A DNA stretch of 64,000 nucleotides from contig DASRFR010000025.1 in the NCBI GenBank assembly GCA_035651455.1, positions 1 to 64,000 on the forward strand. The letters are read 5' to 3'. The notes under the pieces are model-generated. The model saw only the letters and a program-made list of their open reading frames with translations. It made no database searches and was not told the DNA's origin. The DNA comes from DASRFR01 sp035651455. GTDB taxonomy: Bacteria > Acidobacteriota > Terriglobia > Terriglobales > Acidobacteriaceae. Positions 1 through 8,485 of this stretch are shown here, one piece after another. Position 1 is the first letter of the stretch. Every line of letters starts with the position of its first letter. The position numbers were made by a program, and so were the translations under genes.

Positions 1-2
1 GA

Positions 3-251
3 AATTGGATGGGTTCTTATACTCCGGGTGAACCCGCTGACTACCCGCCGCTTCAGGTAGCCGACATTTGGGCCTATTCTCTAGGTCATCTGCAAGAAAA
101 GCAGGACATAGGGAAAGCGGAAGCAAAAACGGCGTTTCAGGTGTTTCTGCGTTCGACTTATCTTTCGCAGGGCTTGGGACATAAGTACTTCACATTCTTT
201 GATCGAAGAGAGCTACTTCTTCGCCTTGGTGAATTACCGGAGATGGAATGA
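3..251 (+). CDS. C-terminal end of a DUF3800-like protein (cut by window edge)
   Basis: The reading frame is open to the left edge, so only the last 82 or so residues are seen. The segment PLQVADIWAYSLGHL resembles the Gln-x-x-Asp stretch near the C-terminus of DUF3800 proteins, a family of RNase H-fold proteins of unknown role often found near mobile elements. The stop codon overlaps the start of the next small ORF (ATGA at 248-251), so the two are probably translated together. The family call rests on one short motif and could be wrong. That this is the end of a real gene is more certain, because of the coupled downstream ORF. Confidence 0.5.
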   Translation, partial: NWMGSYTPGEPADYPPLQVADIWAYSLGHLQEKQDIGKAEAKTAFQVFLRSTYLSQGLGHKYFTFFDRRELLLRLGELPEME

Positions 252-415
252 AAGATCCAAACGAATTTGAAAAATTCGATAACACGATGCGGAAGGTTCT
301 TTCTGTGTCACATGAAGAGTTAAAACGACGAGAAGAAAAATGGAAACGAGATCGCGCAAAGAAAAAGCGGGCTAAGACTTCGCCCGCTTCCCGCGCTTCC
401 AGCGATAAGGGTTAG
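248..415 (+). CDS. Small highly charged hypothetical protein, 55 aa
   Basis: ATG at 248 overlaps the stop of the upstream gene in an ATGA arrangement, which suggests coupled translation. The product starts MKDPNEFEKFDNTMRKVL and its second half is very rich in Lys and Arg (RREEKWKRDRAKKKRAK), so it probably binds nucleic acid or acts as a partner of the upstream protein; this is inference. Its stop codon (413-415) overlaps the stop codon of the convergent transposase (412-414). The transposase terminator hairpin lies inside its last 20 codons, so part of its C-terminus may derive from the insertion sequence. I do not recognise a named family. Confidence 0.5.
   Translation: MKDPNEFEKFDNTMRKVLSVSHEELKRREEKWKRDRAKKKRAKTSPASRASSDKG
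361..389 (-). terminator. Intrinsic terminator of the transposase gene
   Basis: Arms AAGCGGGC (365-372) and GCCCGCTT (382-389) pair perfectly over 8 bp with a 9-nt loop. Read on the minus strand, the hairpin is followed by a run of T (AAAAA at 362-366 on the plus strand). It lies 23 bp beyond the transposase stop, as expected for rho-independent termination, but inside the opposite-strand small ORF. Confidence 0.75.
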
Positions 416-1365
416 TGAACGCTCGTTTCTCCCGCTTTGCCTGTGAGTTCTGCGAATGTCAGGCGTTTGCCGACCACTTGCGAAACAGCAAGGTTAAAGC
501 GTTCTCCGTCGTTTAGGTCTTTACGGTTGTTGAAACGGAACATCTGCTCATCGAGGTAACGGAACAAGTGAAAAGGTTCCACGCTCACATAAGTACCGGA
601 CACGCCCCGCTTCAACAGCGACCAGAAGTTTTCAAGGCTGTTGGTGTGTACACGGCCATCCACGTACTTCGCAGCGTGGTCAACGACCTTGTGCGCGTAA
701 TCGGTTGCGGGTCCCTCATACGAGAGCAGCGCGTCAGTGTAGAGCGCTGCTCCAGCTTCGACATGCTTGCGGACCTCAGCTTGCAAAGACGACTTCCGGC
801 GATTCGGAACAATCACAGTGCGGAGTTTTCCGCCGCGTTCCATGATTCCCATCACCGCAGTCTTGTCCTTCCCGCCAGTTCCGGTAATCCGGCGTTGACG
901 CTTACTCAGGTGCATGTTGCGGGACTTTCCGCCGATGAAGGTCTCATCGACTTCAACCTCTCCGCCGTTCCCGCCGAGCTTGCTGCCGAAGAAATCATCC
1001 TGCAATGCAAGCCGGATACGGTGCAGCATGAACCATGCGGACTTCTGAGTAACATCCAGAGCGCGGGCAATCTCGTAGCTGCTAACTCCATTCTTGCAGT
1101 TAGCAAGCATCCACGTTGCCGCAAGCCACTTGTCAAGTCCGATGGGGCTGTCCTCGTAGATCGTACCGACCTTGACGGAGAATTGGCGCTTCGCATGATG
1201 GCTGCTGCACTGCCACACGCGGCGCTTTGGGTTGAACTTCACTTTCTCCGAGCCGCAAGTTGGGCAGACCACGCCACGGGGCCAGCGACGCACAGCAAGG
1301 TAGTCAATGCAGTTATCCGGATTCGAGAAGTAGATGATCGCTTCTTGAAGGCTTTTCGGTTCCAT
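412..1365 (-). CDS. IS1595-family (ISXO2-like) transposase
   Basis: Transposase of about 317 residues. The N-terminal part has a zinc ribbon (CPTCGSEKV then C at WQCSSHH) and a helix-turn-helix (GVSSYEIARALDVTQKSAWFMLHR), as in IS1595 elements. The catalytic core shows VDETFIGGK (first Asp), YTDALLSY (second Asp) and HTNSLENFWSLLKRG, the third-motif region. The length matches full-length members and no stop or frameshift is seen, so the gene looks intact. The longest frame begins with TTG at 1371. I prefer ATG at 1365 because it sits where transcription should begin from the promoter at 1372-1400, so translation may be leaderless. I could not define terminal inverted repeats or a target duplication. 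Confidence 0.9.
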   Translation of the reverse strand: MEPKSLQEAIIYFSNPDNCIDYLAVRRWPRGVVCPTCGSEKVKFNPKRRVWQCSSHHAKRQFSVKVGTIYEDSPIGLDKWLAATWMLANCKNGVSSYEIARALDVTQKSAWFMLHRIRLALQDDFFGSKLGGNGGEVEVDETFIGGKSRNMHLSKRQRRITGTGGKDKTAVMGIMERGGKLRTVIVPNRRKSSLQAEVRKHVEAGAALYTDALLSYEGPATDYAHKVVDHAAKYVDGRVHTNSLENFWSLLKRGVSGTYVSVEPFHLFRYLDEQMFRFNNRKDLNDGERFNLAVSQVVGKRLTFAELTGKAGETSVH

Positions 1366-1371
1366 GTACAA

Positions 1372-1400
1372 ACGATAGCTTAATTAGGTGGATGTGTCAA
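1372..1400 (-). promoter_or_regulatory. Transposase promoter, apparently leaderless
   Basis: On the minus strand a perfect -35 TTGACA (1400-1395) is followed after exactly 17 bp by TATCGT (1377-1372). The predicted transcription start, about 7 nt further on, falls on the ATG at 1365, leaving no room for a ribosome-binding site. Confidence 0.6.
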
Positions 1401-1410
1401 GTATATTATT

Positions 1411-1454
1411 GCCCTAACTTGCTGGTTGACATTCAATAGGGCATCCGCTAAAGT
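1411..1454 (+). promoter_or_regulatory. Promoter for the BACON repeat gene, with an overlapping inverted repeat
   Basis: TTGACA at 1426-1431, a 17-bp spacer and TAAAGT at 1449-1454 form a good sigma-70 type promoter pointing to the gene at 1674. An inverted repeat GCCCTA (1411-1416) / TAGGGC (1437-1442) straddles the -35 box and could be an operator or part of the insertion-sequence end. The remaining leader, 1455-1673, holds no ORF I would support. Confidence 0.5.
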
Positions 1455-1673
1455 GCGCGACCTGGGGCGCTGCGTAAGAGTTGTTTCGCTGCCGCCTGCA
1501 AAGTTTTGAAAGTGTTCCGTTCCAAGAGCCTTTAACACTCCTCCCTCGCTGCGATCCTTAGGCTCTGGAGTCAGAACGGGCCCCGGGGAGTTGCGCGTCT
1601 CCGCTGTGCTTGCAGATTGCCGAAGCCAAGACCCTCCCTCTTAGAAAGCAAAATTTTTCGAACGGAGTACACC

Positions 1674-4600
1674 ATGGCTACTCACGCCGGCAGACCCTGG
1701 AGCCGAACCCTTGCTGTTGCCATTTTCTTGTCGCTGTTCGCAGCTCTCGCGAGCCCTTTGCTTGCCCAGAATTTTTCCCCGGTTCCTCCGCTGGCGTTCA
1801 CCAAACCGTTTGGTGGGACGAATCCTCTGCCCCAGGTTGTGAACATCACGAGCACGGGCGCTAGCATTCATTTCACCCCGGTAGCATCAACATCCTCCGG
1901 CGGCAACTGGCTTTCGATTTCTCCGGCGGGTAACGGGTGCTGTTTCACGCCGGATGCCATGACGGTCAGCGTGAACGCCAGCAATACGTTACCCGCCGGA
2001 ATTTACCAGGGTCAAATTGTGTTCACGTCGTATCCGACTGGGAACATCACGATGACTGTTCCGGTGACCCTAACAGTCGCTTCGGCCGATACGGCGTTTT
2101 TTGACAACACTCCGGGAGCTTTGAGCTTCTCGCTCCAAACCAACGCCACAGGTGTGCCAATGCAAGCCATTCAGATCCGCAATGGAGGTACCGGATCATT
2201 GTCATGGAGCGCCAAGGCGACGACGTCGGACGGCAGCGGTTGGCTTACCCTGTCGCCGGCTCGAGGCACGGCTCCAACGACGGTAACGGTTCGAGTGGCG
2301 GTCGAGAATCTTCCAGGAGCAGGATCTGTTCCCGGAACCTACATCGGCATGCTTACGTTCCAGGCACAGGGGAGCAGCATCACGATTCCGGTTAGCGTGA
2401 CTGTCGGCGATGATGTCTTCCGGCAGGTGAATCCCATCAATTTCACGATGCCGTTTGGAGGCGCCAACCCGCTGCCACAGATCATGACGGTGGCTAGTAC
2501 CGCAGGCACAAGCATTCACTTCACACCCGCGGCATTTACATCGAAGGGTGGAAACTGGCTTTCGATTTCTCCTTCCGGCAATGGCTGCTGTTTCACGCCG
2601 GAAGCATTCACGGTGAAGGTAAGTGCAAGCACTCTTCCGGCCGGAACCTACACCGGGCAGATTGCGGTAACCGAATACCCTTCAAACACTCCGGCACTCA
2701 TGGTGCCGGTCACTCTCACAATAGCGGCCACCAACTCCGACTTCTTCGACAATATGGCGGGGCAGTTAAGTTTCTCAGTGCAGACGAACGGGACCAGCGC
2801 TCCTTCGCAAACGCTGCAGATTCTGGATGCAGGCCCAGCATCTTTCAGCTGGACAGCTTCGACCAGTACCGCCGATAACGGGGGTTGGCTATCGATATCC
2901 GCGTCCAGCGGCACGACTCCCTCGGTGATCACAGTGACCATCAACCCGCAGAAGCTGCCAAACCAGGCGCAAATTCCCGGCACCTTCGTGGGACAAATCT
3001 CTTTCCAAACGGCGGGAAGCAGCGTTACGGTTCCCATCAGTGCGACAGTGGGGGATAACGTATTTCGACAGATCAACCCTATGGCCCTCAGCATGCCGTT
3101 TGGCGGAGCGAACCCGCTGCCCCAAGTGCTGACAGTGGCGAGCACCGGCGGGACCAGCATTCACTTCACTCCCAGCGCCGCAACCGCGAAGGGCGGGAAC
3201 TGGCTTACGATCTCGCCTTCCGGAAACGGATGTTGTTTTACGCCTGAGGCGTTCACGGTCAGCGTGAATGCGAGCACCCTCGCAGCCGGCACCTACACTG
3301 GCGAGATCAATATTCTCGAATATCCTTCGAACACGCCATCCATGACCGTTCCAGTCACCTTGACCATTGCCGCGACTGGCACACAATTCTTCGACAGTGT
3401 GCCCGGCCAGTTGAGCTTTTCTCTGCAAACTAGCGCGACCAGCGTCCCCGCGCAGACGGTTCAAATTCTCAACGGTGGACCAGGAAGCTTCGCCTGGACC
3501 GGGAATGCGAGCACTGCCGACACAGGTAACTGGCTTATCGTATCGCCACTCAGCGGAAGCACACCCTCGACGGTGACGGTAAGCATCGATCCCCAGAACC
3601 TGCCGAACTCGGGGCAAATTGCCGGGACTTTTGTGGGTCAGATCGTGTTTACAAGCAGTGGCAGCAGCGTGACTGTGCCAGTCAGCGTATCGGTGGGCGA
3701 CAACGTCTTCCGCCAGATCAATCCCATAGCTTTCACCATGCCATTTGGCGGAGCGAACCCGCTGCCGCAAATCCTGACGGCAGCGAGTACCGGCGGCACC
3801 AGCATCCACTTCACTCCAAGCACGGCAACGTCGAAGGGCGGCAACTGGTTGAGCATTTCGCCTTCCGGAAACGGATGTTGCTTTACGCCCGAGGCGTTCA
3901 CGGTCAGCGTGAATGCCAGCACGCTCGCCGCGGGCACCTATACGGCCGAAATCAACTTCATTGAATATCCCTCCAACACGCCATCCATGACAGTCCCCGT
4001 CACTCTGACGGTGGGAGCGACAGGCACAAGTTTCTTCGACAGCCTTCCCGGCCAGTTGAGCTTTTCACTGCAGACCGGCGCGACCAGCGCGACTGCGCAA
4101 GTGCTGCAGATCCGAAACGCCGGCACGGGACCGCTGAGCTGGACTTCTACCGTGACCACCGCGGACAGTGGCGACTGGTTGTCGATTACACCTGTGAGCG
4201 GCACGACGCCAACGACTGTCGCCGTCAGCATCAATCCTGTTAATTTGCCCAACCAGGCGCAAATACCGGGTACGTTCGTCGGGCAAATTGCTTTCCAAAC
4301 CGGGAGCGGCAATGTCACTGTTCCGGTGAACGTCGTGGTGGGCGACGATGTGTTCCGGCAAATCAACCCGCTGACTTTCATCATGCCGTCTGGCGGTTCG
4401 AATCCCTTGCCGCAGATCGTGACGGTCGGAGCGACGGGAGCAAGTGTGCACTTCACGCCGAGTTTTGCCACCGCGAAAGGCGGAAAGTGGCTGACGGTTT
4501 CCCCGACGGGAACCGGATGCTGCTTTACTCCCGAAGCATTCACGGTGAGCATCACCGGGGGAGGTCTTGCGGCCGGCACTTATGCGGGCGAGATCAACTT

Positions 4601-5315
4601 CATTCAGTACCCATCCAGCAATCTCTCAATCACGGTGCCGGTCACCCTGGTGGTGGCGCCCACCAGCTCACCGCTTTTCGATAACACGCCGGGCCAGGTC
4701 AGCTTCTCGTTTTCGCCGAGCACGCAAAATCCTCCAGCACAAAGCATCCAGGTGCTCAACGCGGGATCCGGATCGCTAAGCTGGACGCTCACGTCGAGCA
4801 CTGCCGACACGAGTCCATGGTTGAGCGTGAGCCCCAAGAATGGAACCGCGCCATCCACGGTCAACGTGCGTATCGTCACCCAGAACCTGCCGGGGCAGGG
4901 GCTGATTGCGGGCACCTACGTTGGTCAGATTGCGCTACAGGCGAAAAGCGGCGGGACGACAGTTCCAGTGAGCGTAGACGTTGGCGATCCAGTCTTCGTG
5001 CAGTTGCCGGCTCTGTCGTTCCAGGCGGCGAGAGGAACAAATCCGACACCGCAGAACGTGAATATCAACAGCACCAGTGGAAGTATTCACTTCACTCCCG
5101 TTGCGGCGTCAGGGAAGGGCGGCAACTGGCTGAGCGTGTCGCCCTCGGGCACGGGATGCTGCTTTACACCCGACACCCTCACGGTGAGCGTAAATTCGGC
5201 GAGCCTGGCGTCGGGAAAGTATGTGGGCCAAATTACGCTTTCGCAGTATCCCTCGAACTCAGAGACGATGACCATACCAGTGATTCTCACGGTGACAGGT
5301 GGTTCGGAAAATTAA
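1674..5315 (+). CDS. Secreted BACON/Ig-like repeat protein with repeated Cys-Cys motif, 1213 aa
   Basis: ATG at 1674 follows GGAG at about 9 nt and opens a clear signal peptide (hydrophobic LAVAIFLSLFAALAS, Ala-rich end at LLAQ), so the protein is exported. The mature part is a chain of about eleven beta-sandwich domains of two alternating kinds. One carries GNWLSISPSGNGCCFTP and the other SFSLQT..SLSW..GGWLSISP, like BACON domains of extracellular proteins. The first kind occurs six times and the second five. No catalytic domain or membrane anchor is visible. Such proteins usually bind glycans, mucin-like material or other surface proteins; that role is inferred. Codon use and GC content resemble the neighbours. 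The last repeat copy is the most diverged. Confidence 0.85.
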   Translation: MATHAGRPWSRTLAVAIFLSLFAALASPLLAQNFSPVPPLAFTKPFGGTNPLPQVVNITSTGASIHFTPVASTSSGGNWLSISPAGNGCCFTPDAMTVSVNASNTLPAGIYQGQIVFTSYPTGNITMTVPVTLTVASADTAFFDNTPGALSFSLQTNATGVPMQAIQIRNGGTGSLSWSAKATTSDGSGWLTLSPARGTAPTTVTVRVAVENLPGAGSVPGTYIGMLTFQAQGSSITIPVSVTVGDDVFRQVNPINFTMPFGGANPLPQIMTVASTAGTSIHFTPAAFTSKGGNWLSISPSGNGCCFTPEAFTVKVSASTLPAGTYTGQIAVTEYPSNTPALMVPVTLTIAATNSDFFDNMAGQLSFSVQTNGTSAPSQTLQILDAGPASFSWTASTSTADNGGWLSISASSGTTPSVITVTINPQKLPNQAQIPGTFVGQISFQTAGSSVTVPISATVGDNVFRQINPMALSMPFGGANPLPQVLTVASTGGTSIHFTPSAATAKGGNWLTISPSGNGCCFTPEAFTVSVNASTLAAGTYTGEINILEYPSNTPSMTVPVTLTIAATGTQFFDSVPGQLSFSLQTSATSVPAQTVQILNGGPGSFAWTGNASTADTGNWLIVSPLSGSTPSTVTVSIDPQNLPNSGQIAGTFVGQIVFTSSGSSVTVPVSVSVGDNVFRQINPIAFTMPFGGANPLPQILTAASTGGTSIHFTPSTATSKGGNWLSISPSGNGCCFTPEAFTVSVNASTLAAGTYTAEINFIEYPSNTPSMTVPVTLTVGATGTSFFDSLPGQLSFSLQTGATSATAQVLQIRNAGTGPLSWTSTVTTADSGDWLSITPVSGTTPTTVAVSINPVNLPNQAQIPGTFVGQIAFQTGSGNVTVPVNVVVGDDVFRQINPLTFIMPSGGSNPLPQIVTVGATGASVHFTPSFATAKGGKWLTVSPTGTGCCFTPEAFTVSITGGGLAAGTYAGEINFIQYPSSNLSITVPVTLVVAPTSSPLFDNTPGQVSFSFSPSTQNPPAQSIQVLNAGSGSLSWTLTSSTADTSPWLSVSPKNGTAPSTVNVRIVTQNLPGQGLIAGTYVGQIALQAKSGGTTVPVSVDVGDPVFVQLPALSFQAARGTNPTPQNVNINSTSGSIHFTPVAASGKGGNWLSVSPSGTGCCFTPDTLTVSVNSASLASGKYVGQITLSQYPSNSETMTIPVILTVTGGSEN
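1809..5290 (+). repeat. In-frame tandem repeat, 645-bp period
   Basis: The codon for Phe in the PFGGxNPLPQ motif, or its equivalent, lies at 1809, 2454, 3099, 3744 and 4389. That gives four successive spacings of exactly 645 bp (215 codons). The sixth copy follows at 5028, 639 bp later. Each unit encodes one Cys-Cys domain plus one BACON-like domain. Copies 2 to 4 are the most alike at the nucleotide level. Confidence 0.9.
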
Positions 5316-5595
5316 GGGCTCAAGCCGGCCGGATTTATTGCCCCTGACTCCCGGGCACGAGTGCGGGAAACCGACACAACTGAGGCAGTCTTCCGCCTGC
5401 GGCGGAACTGCGCATCGGCGGGCCAGACGCTCTCTGCGGGACGGCAGACTCGCGTGCTTTGCCCCGCGATATGCCGGAGCAATCCTGCGGCTATACTGTT
5501 GTGAGCCGCACTCACAAGCTTAACAACTCAAGATGCACTGAAATTGGTTTCGAAACAGGCGTACGCGGCTAATTCCATCCGGCGAGTTCGATTCG

Positions 5596-6699
5596 GTGAA
5601 GATCATCCATGTTGTAGGTGCCCGCCCAAATTTCATGAAGGTTGCACCGGTTCTGCGCGCGCTCAGTCGACGAACGAGCGTTGAACAGATTCTGGTCCAT
5701 ACCGGTCAGCACTACGACGCAAATATGTCTGACGTCTTCTTTGCGCAGCTTGGAATTCCCGCGCCTGACGTTAACCTCGAAGTGGGGTCAGGTTCGCACG
5801 CCGCCCAAACCGCAGATATCATGAGGCGCTTTGAACCGGTTGTGCTTGAACACAAACCCGATCTGGTTTTGGTTTACGGCGACGTCAACTCTACAGTAGC
5901 CGCAGCCCTGGTCTGCGCCAAGCTGCTTGTTCGATTGGGGCATGTAGAGGCTGGACTCAGATCGTTCGACCGGAACATGCCGGAAGAAATCAACCGGTTG
6001 GTAACCGATCAATTGGCAGATATGCTGTTTACCCCCTCCGAAGATGGGGACATCAACCTGCAGCGGGAGGGGGTGCCCTTATCGCGAATTTACAGGGTTG
6101 GGAATGTAATGATTGACTCGCTCGTGCGCCTGCTCCCGCAGGCGGCAGCAGATGGCTCAAGACCGGAAAAACCCTATGCGCTGGTGACGCTGCATCGTCC
6201 GTCGAATGTCGACGACAGCGAAACCCTCCGCGCGATTCTGGCCTGCCTGGTTGGAGTGAGCGAGAAATTCGAAGTCATCTTCCCGACTCATCCACGTACG
6301 CGCCGACGGATTGCGGAATTTGGACTGGACACGGACAAACTTACGTTTCTTGATCCACTCTCCTATCTCGATTTCCTCGCCTTGCAGCGCGAGGCGGCTG
6401 TCGTGATTACCGATTCCGGCGGCATACAAGAAGAGACAACGTTCCTGGGCGTGCCCTGCTTGACGCTGCGCAACAATACCGAGCGCCCCGTGACGGTTTC
6501 CATGGGAACTAACATCCTGGTAGGGCAGGACCCAGGCCGGTTGCGCCACGAGCTATCAAAAATCATGGCTGGCGAGAGGAAAACGGGCACGATACCACCG
6601 CTCTGGGACGGTCTGGCCAGCGAGCGTATCGCGGGCCTCGTGGCTGGACCACCGACAGTCAGTGACCGGGACAAGATTCTTCACGATGTCAGCCGGTAA
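5596..6699 (+). CDS. wecB: UDP-N-acetylglucosamine 2-epimerase (non-hydrolysing)
   Basis: Converts UDP-GlcNAc to UDP-ManNAc in the cytoplasm for surface polysaccharide synthesis. The 367-residue length is normal. The N-terminus KIIHVVGARPNFMK, the HTGQHYD motif near residue 36, YGDVNST (Asp96), HVEAGLRS (Glu118), PEEINR (Glu131) and DSGGIQEE near residue 275 are the family's active-site motifs. GTG at 5596 is the only start that keeps the conserved N-terminus. The gene stands alone between secreted-protein genes; no glycosyltransferase or ManNAc dehydrogenase is next to it, so the downstream product cannot be told from here. A TATACT box at 5492-5497 may belong to its promoter. Confidence 0.95.
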   Translation: MKIIHVVGARPNFMKVAPVLRALSRRTSVEQILVHTGQHYDANMSDVFFAQLGIPAPDVNLEVGSGSHAAQTADIMRRFEPVVLEHKPDLVLVYGDVNSTVAAALVCAKLLVRLGHVEAGLRSFDRNMPEEINRLVTDQLADMLFTPSEDGDINLQREGVPLSRIYRVGNVMIDSLVRLLPQAAADGSRPEKPYALVTLHRPSNVDDSETLRAILACLVGVSEKFEVIFPTHPRTRRRIAEFGLDTDKLTFLDPLSYLDFLALQREAAVVITDSGGIQEETTFLGVPCLTLRNNTERPVTVSMGTNILVGQDPGRLRHELSKIMAGERKTGTIPPLWDGLASERIAGLVAGPPTVSDRDKILHDVSR

Positions 6700-6853
6700 A
6701 CGTTCGCGATTGCACATTGCAAAATCTTTCAGATTGACACTCTAAGCACGAGGCCGCACACTGCCATAGCCCCGGAAAGGCTTGTTCCCCACGCATCTGG
6801 CGGTTGCTTTTCCAACTTTGCGCTCTCCCCGGTTCACAACTTCTGGAGGATTT

Positions 6854-8440
6854 GTGATTCTCTCACGCATTGCGAACTTCAGCTGTGCCCTATTGCTGCT
6901 TGTGCCCACCCTGTTTGCAACTGACGTTGTCACCTACCACAACGACAACGCGCGCACCGGCCAGAACACGAAGGAGACACTGCTTACGCCTCTCAACGTG
7001 AATGCATCGACGTTCGGGAAGCTGATGACGCTGAGCGTTGACGGCATAGTCGACGCCCAGCCGCTCTACCTGGCCAATGTGACTATTCCCGGGCAAGGTG
7101 TGCACAACGTGCTCTATGCGGCCACTGAAAATGACAGCGTCTACGCTTTCGACGCCGACACAGGCACGCTTTACTGGCAAGTATCGCTGGTACCGGCCGG
7201 ACAAACTCCGGGGGACATGGTGGATGGTTGCAACGGCATCGTTCCGACGATTGGGGTGACTTCGACTCCGGTCATCGATCGCAGCTCTGGTCCAAATGGA
7301 ACCATTTTCGTGGTGGGAATGACGAAGGATGCGCTGGGAAACTATCACCAGTATCTGCACGCGCTTGACGTGACCACCGGCGCCGAAGAGTTCAGCGGCC
7401 CGGCTGACATTCAGGCACAGTATCCAGGAACGGGCGATAACAGCCAAAACGGATTCGTTATTTTCGACCCCAAGCAGTATGTGGCGCGCGCCAGCCTGCT
7501 GCTCATGAATCACGTGATCTACACCGCATGGGCATCGCACTGCGACGCTCGCCCGTACACTGGCTGGATCATCGGCTACAACGAAAATCTCATCGCCGGT
7601 CCGGTGATCAATGTGACGCCGAACGGCATTCAGGGAGCCATCTGGCAAAGCGGCGCCGGACTGGCAGGCGATGGCACCAACATTTTTCTCCTCGATGCGA
7701 ACGGCACCTTCGACGATACGTTCGACAGCAACGGCTTTCCCTCGCAAGGAGACTACGGCAACGGCTTCATCAAGTTGTCCACCGCGAACAAAAGTCTTGC
7801 AGTCGCAGACTACTTCAACATGTACAACACGATTTCGGAATCGGACAGCGATTCCGATCTGGGCTCGGGCGGCACCCTCCTATTGCCGCCGATGAAGGAC
7901 TCCACGGGTACGCTACGCAACCTGGCAGTGGCCGCAGGCAAAGATACGAACCTGTACATCGTAGACCGCAACAACATGGGTAAGTTCACACCCGGGTTCA
8001 ATAACATATGGCAGGAGATCGACCGCGCTTTGCCGTACGGCGTTTGGGGTGCGCCAGCCTACTTCAACGGTTCTCTCTATTACGGACCCCAAAGAAGCAA
8101 GCTGATGCAATTCCGGTTCAAGCAGGCACTGCTATCGACGTTTCCTTCGAGTAAAAGCCCCACGGTTTTCAGCTACCCGGGAACGACACCCTGCGTTTCC
8201 GCCAACGGCAACACGAACGGAATCGTCTGGGCGATTGAGCATGGCAAGCCCGGAGCGCTTTCCGTATTGCATGCTTACAGTGCGACTACTCTCGGACAGG
8301 AACTTTACAATTCCAATCAGGCCGCAAATAAGCGCGATTCGTTTGGACAGGCAGCCCACCTCACCACTCCGACCGTGGTGAATGGGAAAGTGTACATCGG
8401 CACGCTTAAAAGCATTGCGGTGTTTGGGCTGCTGCAGTAA
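6854..8440 (+). CDS. Secreted PQQ-like beta-propeller protein, 528 aa
   Basis: GTG at 6854 is preceded by GGAGG, and the product begins with a signal peptide (hydrophobic ALLLLVPTLFA). After it comes VVTYHNDNARTGQN, the usual opening of outer-surface PQQ-propeller proteins. Blades with VLYAATENDSVYAFDADTG and LYIVDRNN follow, the PQQ-repeat pattern. The quinone-binding tryptophan docking motifs of true alcohol dehydrogenases are not obvious and no haem motif is present, so it is probably a structural or binding propeller and not an enzyme. It ends 45 bp from the convergent phosphoesterase gene. The longest frame starts at 6782 but lacks a ribosome-binding site. Confidence 0.8.
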   Translation: MILSRIANFSCALLLLVPTLFATDVVTYHNDNARTGQNTKETLLTPLNVNASTFGKLMTLSVDGIVDAQPLYLANVTIPGQGVHNVLYAATENDSVYAFDADTGTLYWQVSLVPAGQTPGDMVDGCNGIVPTIGVTSTPVIDRSSGPNGTIFVVGMTKDALGNYHQYLHALDVTTGAEEFSGPADIQAQYPGTGDNSQNGFVIFDPKQYVARASLLLMNHVIYTAWASHCDARPYTGWIIGYNENLIAGPVINVTPNGIQGAIWQSGAGLAGDGTNIFLLDANGTFDDTFDSNGFPSQGDYGNGFIKLSTANKSLAVADYFNMYNTISESDSDSDLGSGGTLLLPPMKDSTGTLRNLAVAAGKDTNLYIVDRNNMGKFTPGFNNIWQEIDRALPYGVWGAPAYFNGSLYYGPQRSKLMQFRFKQALLSTFPSSKSPTVFSYPGTTPCVSANGNTNGIVWAIEHGKPGALSVLHAYSATTLGQELYNSNQAANKRDSFGQAAHLTTPTVVNGKVYIGTLKSIAVFGLLQ

Positions 8441-8443
8441 AAG

Positions 8444-8457
8444 ATGCGAGCTCGCAT
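8444..8457. other. 14-bp perfect palindrome between convergent genes
   Basis: ATGCGAG/CTCGCAT lies 3 bp after the propeller gene stop and 28 bp from the end of the convergent gene. It could help stop transcription from either side, but it has no loop and no T-run. Confidence 0.3.
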
Positions 8458-8485
8458 GGAATTCCAAGGCACAAACCGGGCGCGC

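Noticed and set aside
568..1383. 271-residue ORF antisense to the transposase
   Set aside because: It mirrors the transposase gene, has no ribosome-binding site or signal, and its translation has no recognisable domain.
2889..3809. 306-residue minus-strand ORF within the BACON repeat gene
   Set aside because: It runs across the repeat in the wrong frame; its existence follows from the GC-rich, periodic codons of the real gene. The same holds for 3938-4579 and 2648-3160.
1809..5290. CRISPR-like periodicity
   Set aside because: The repeat unit is 645 bp, coding and in frame; it is a domain duplication, not a CRISPR array.
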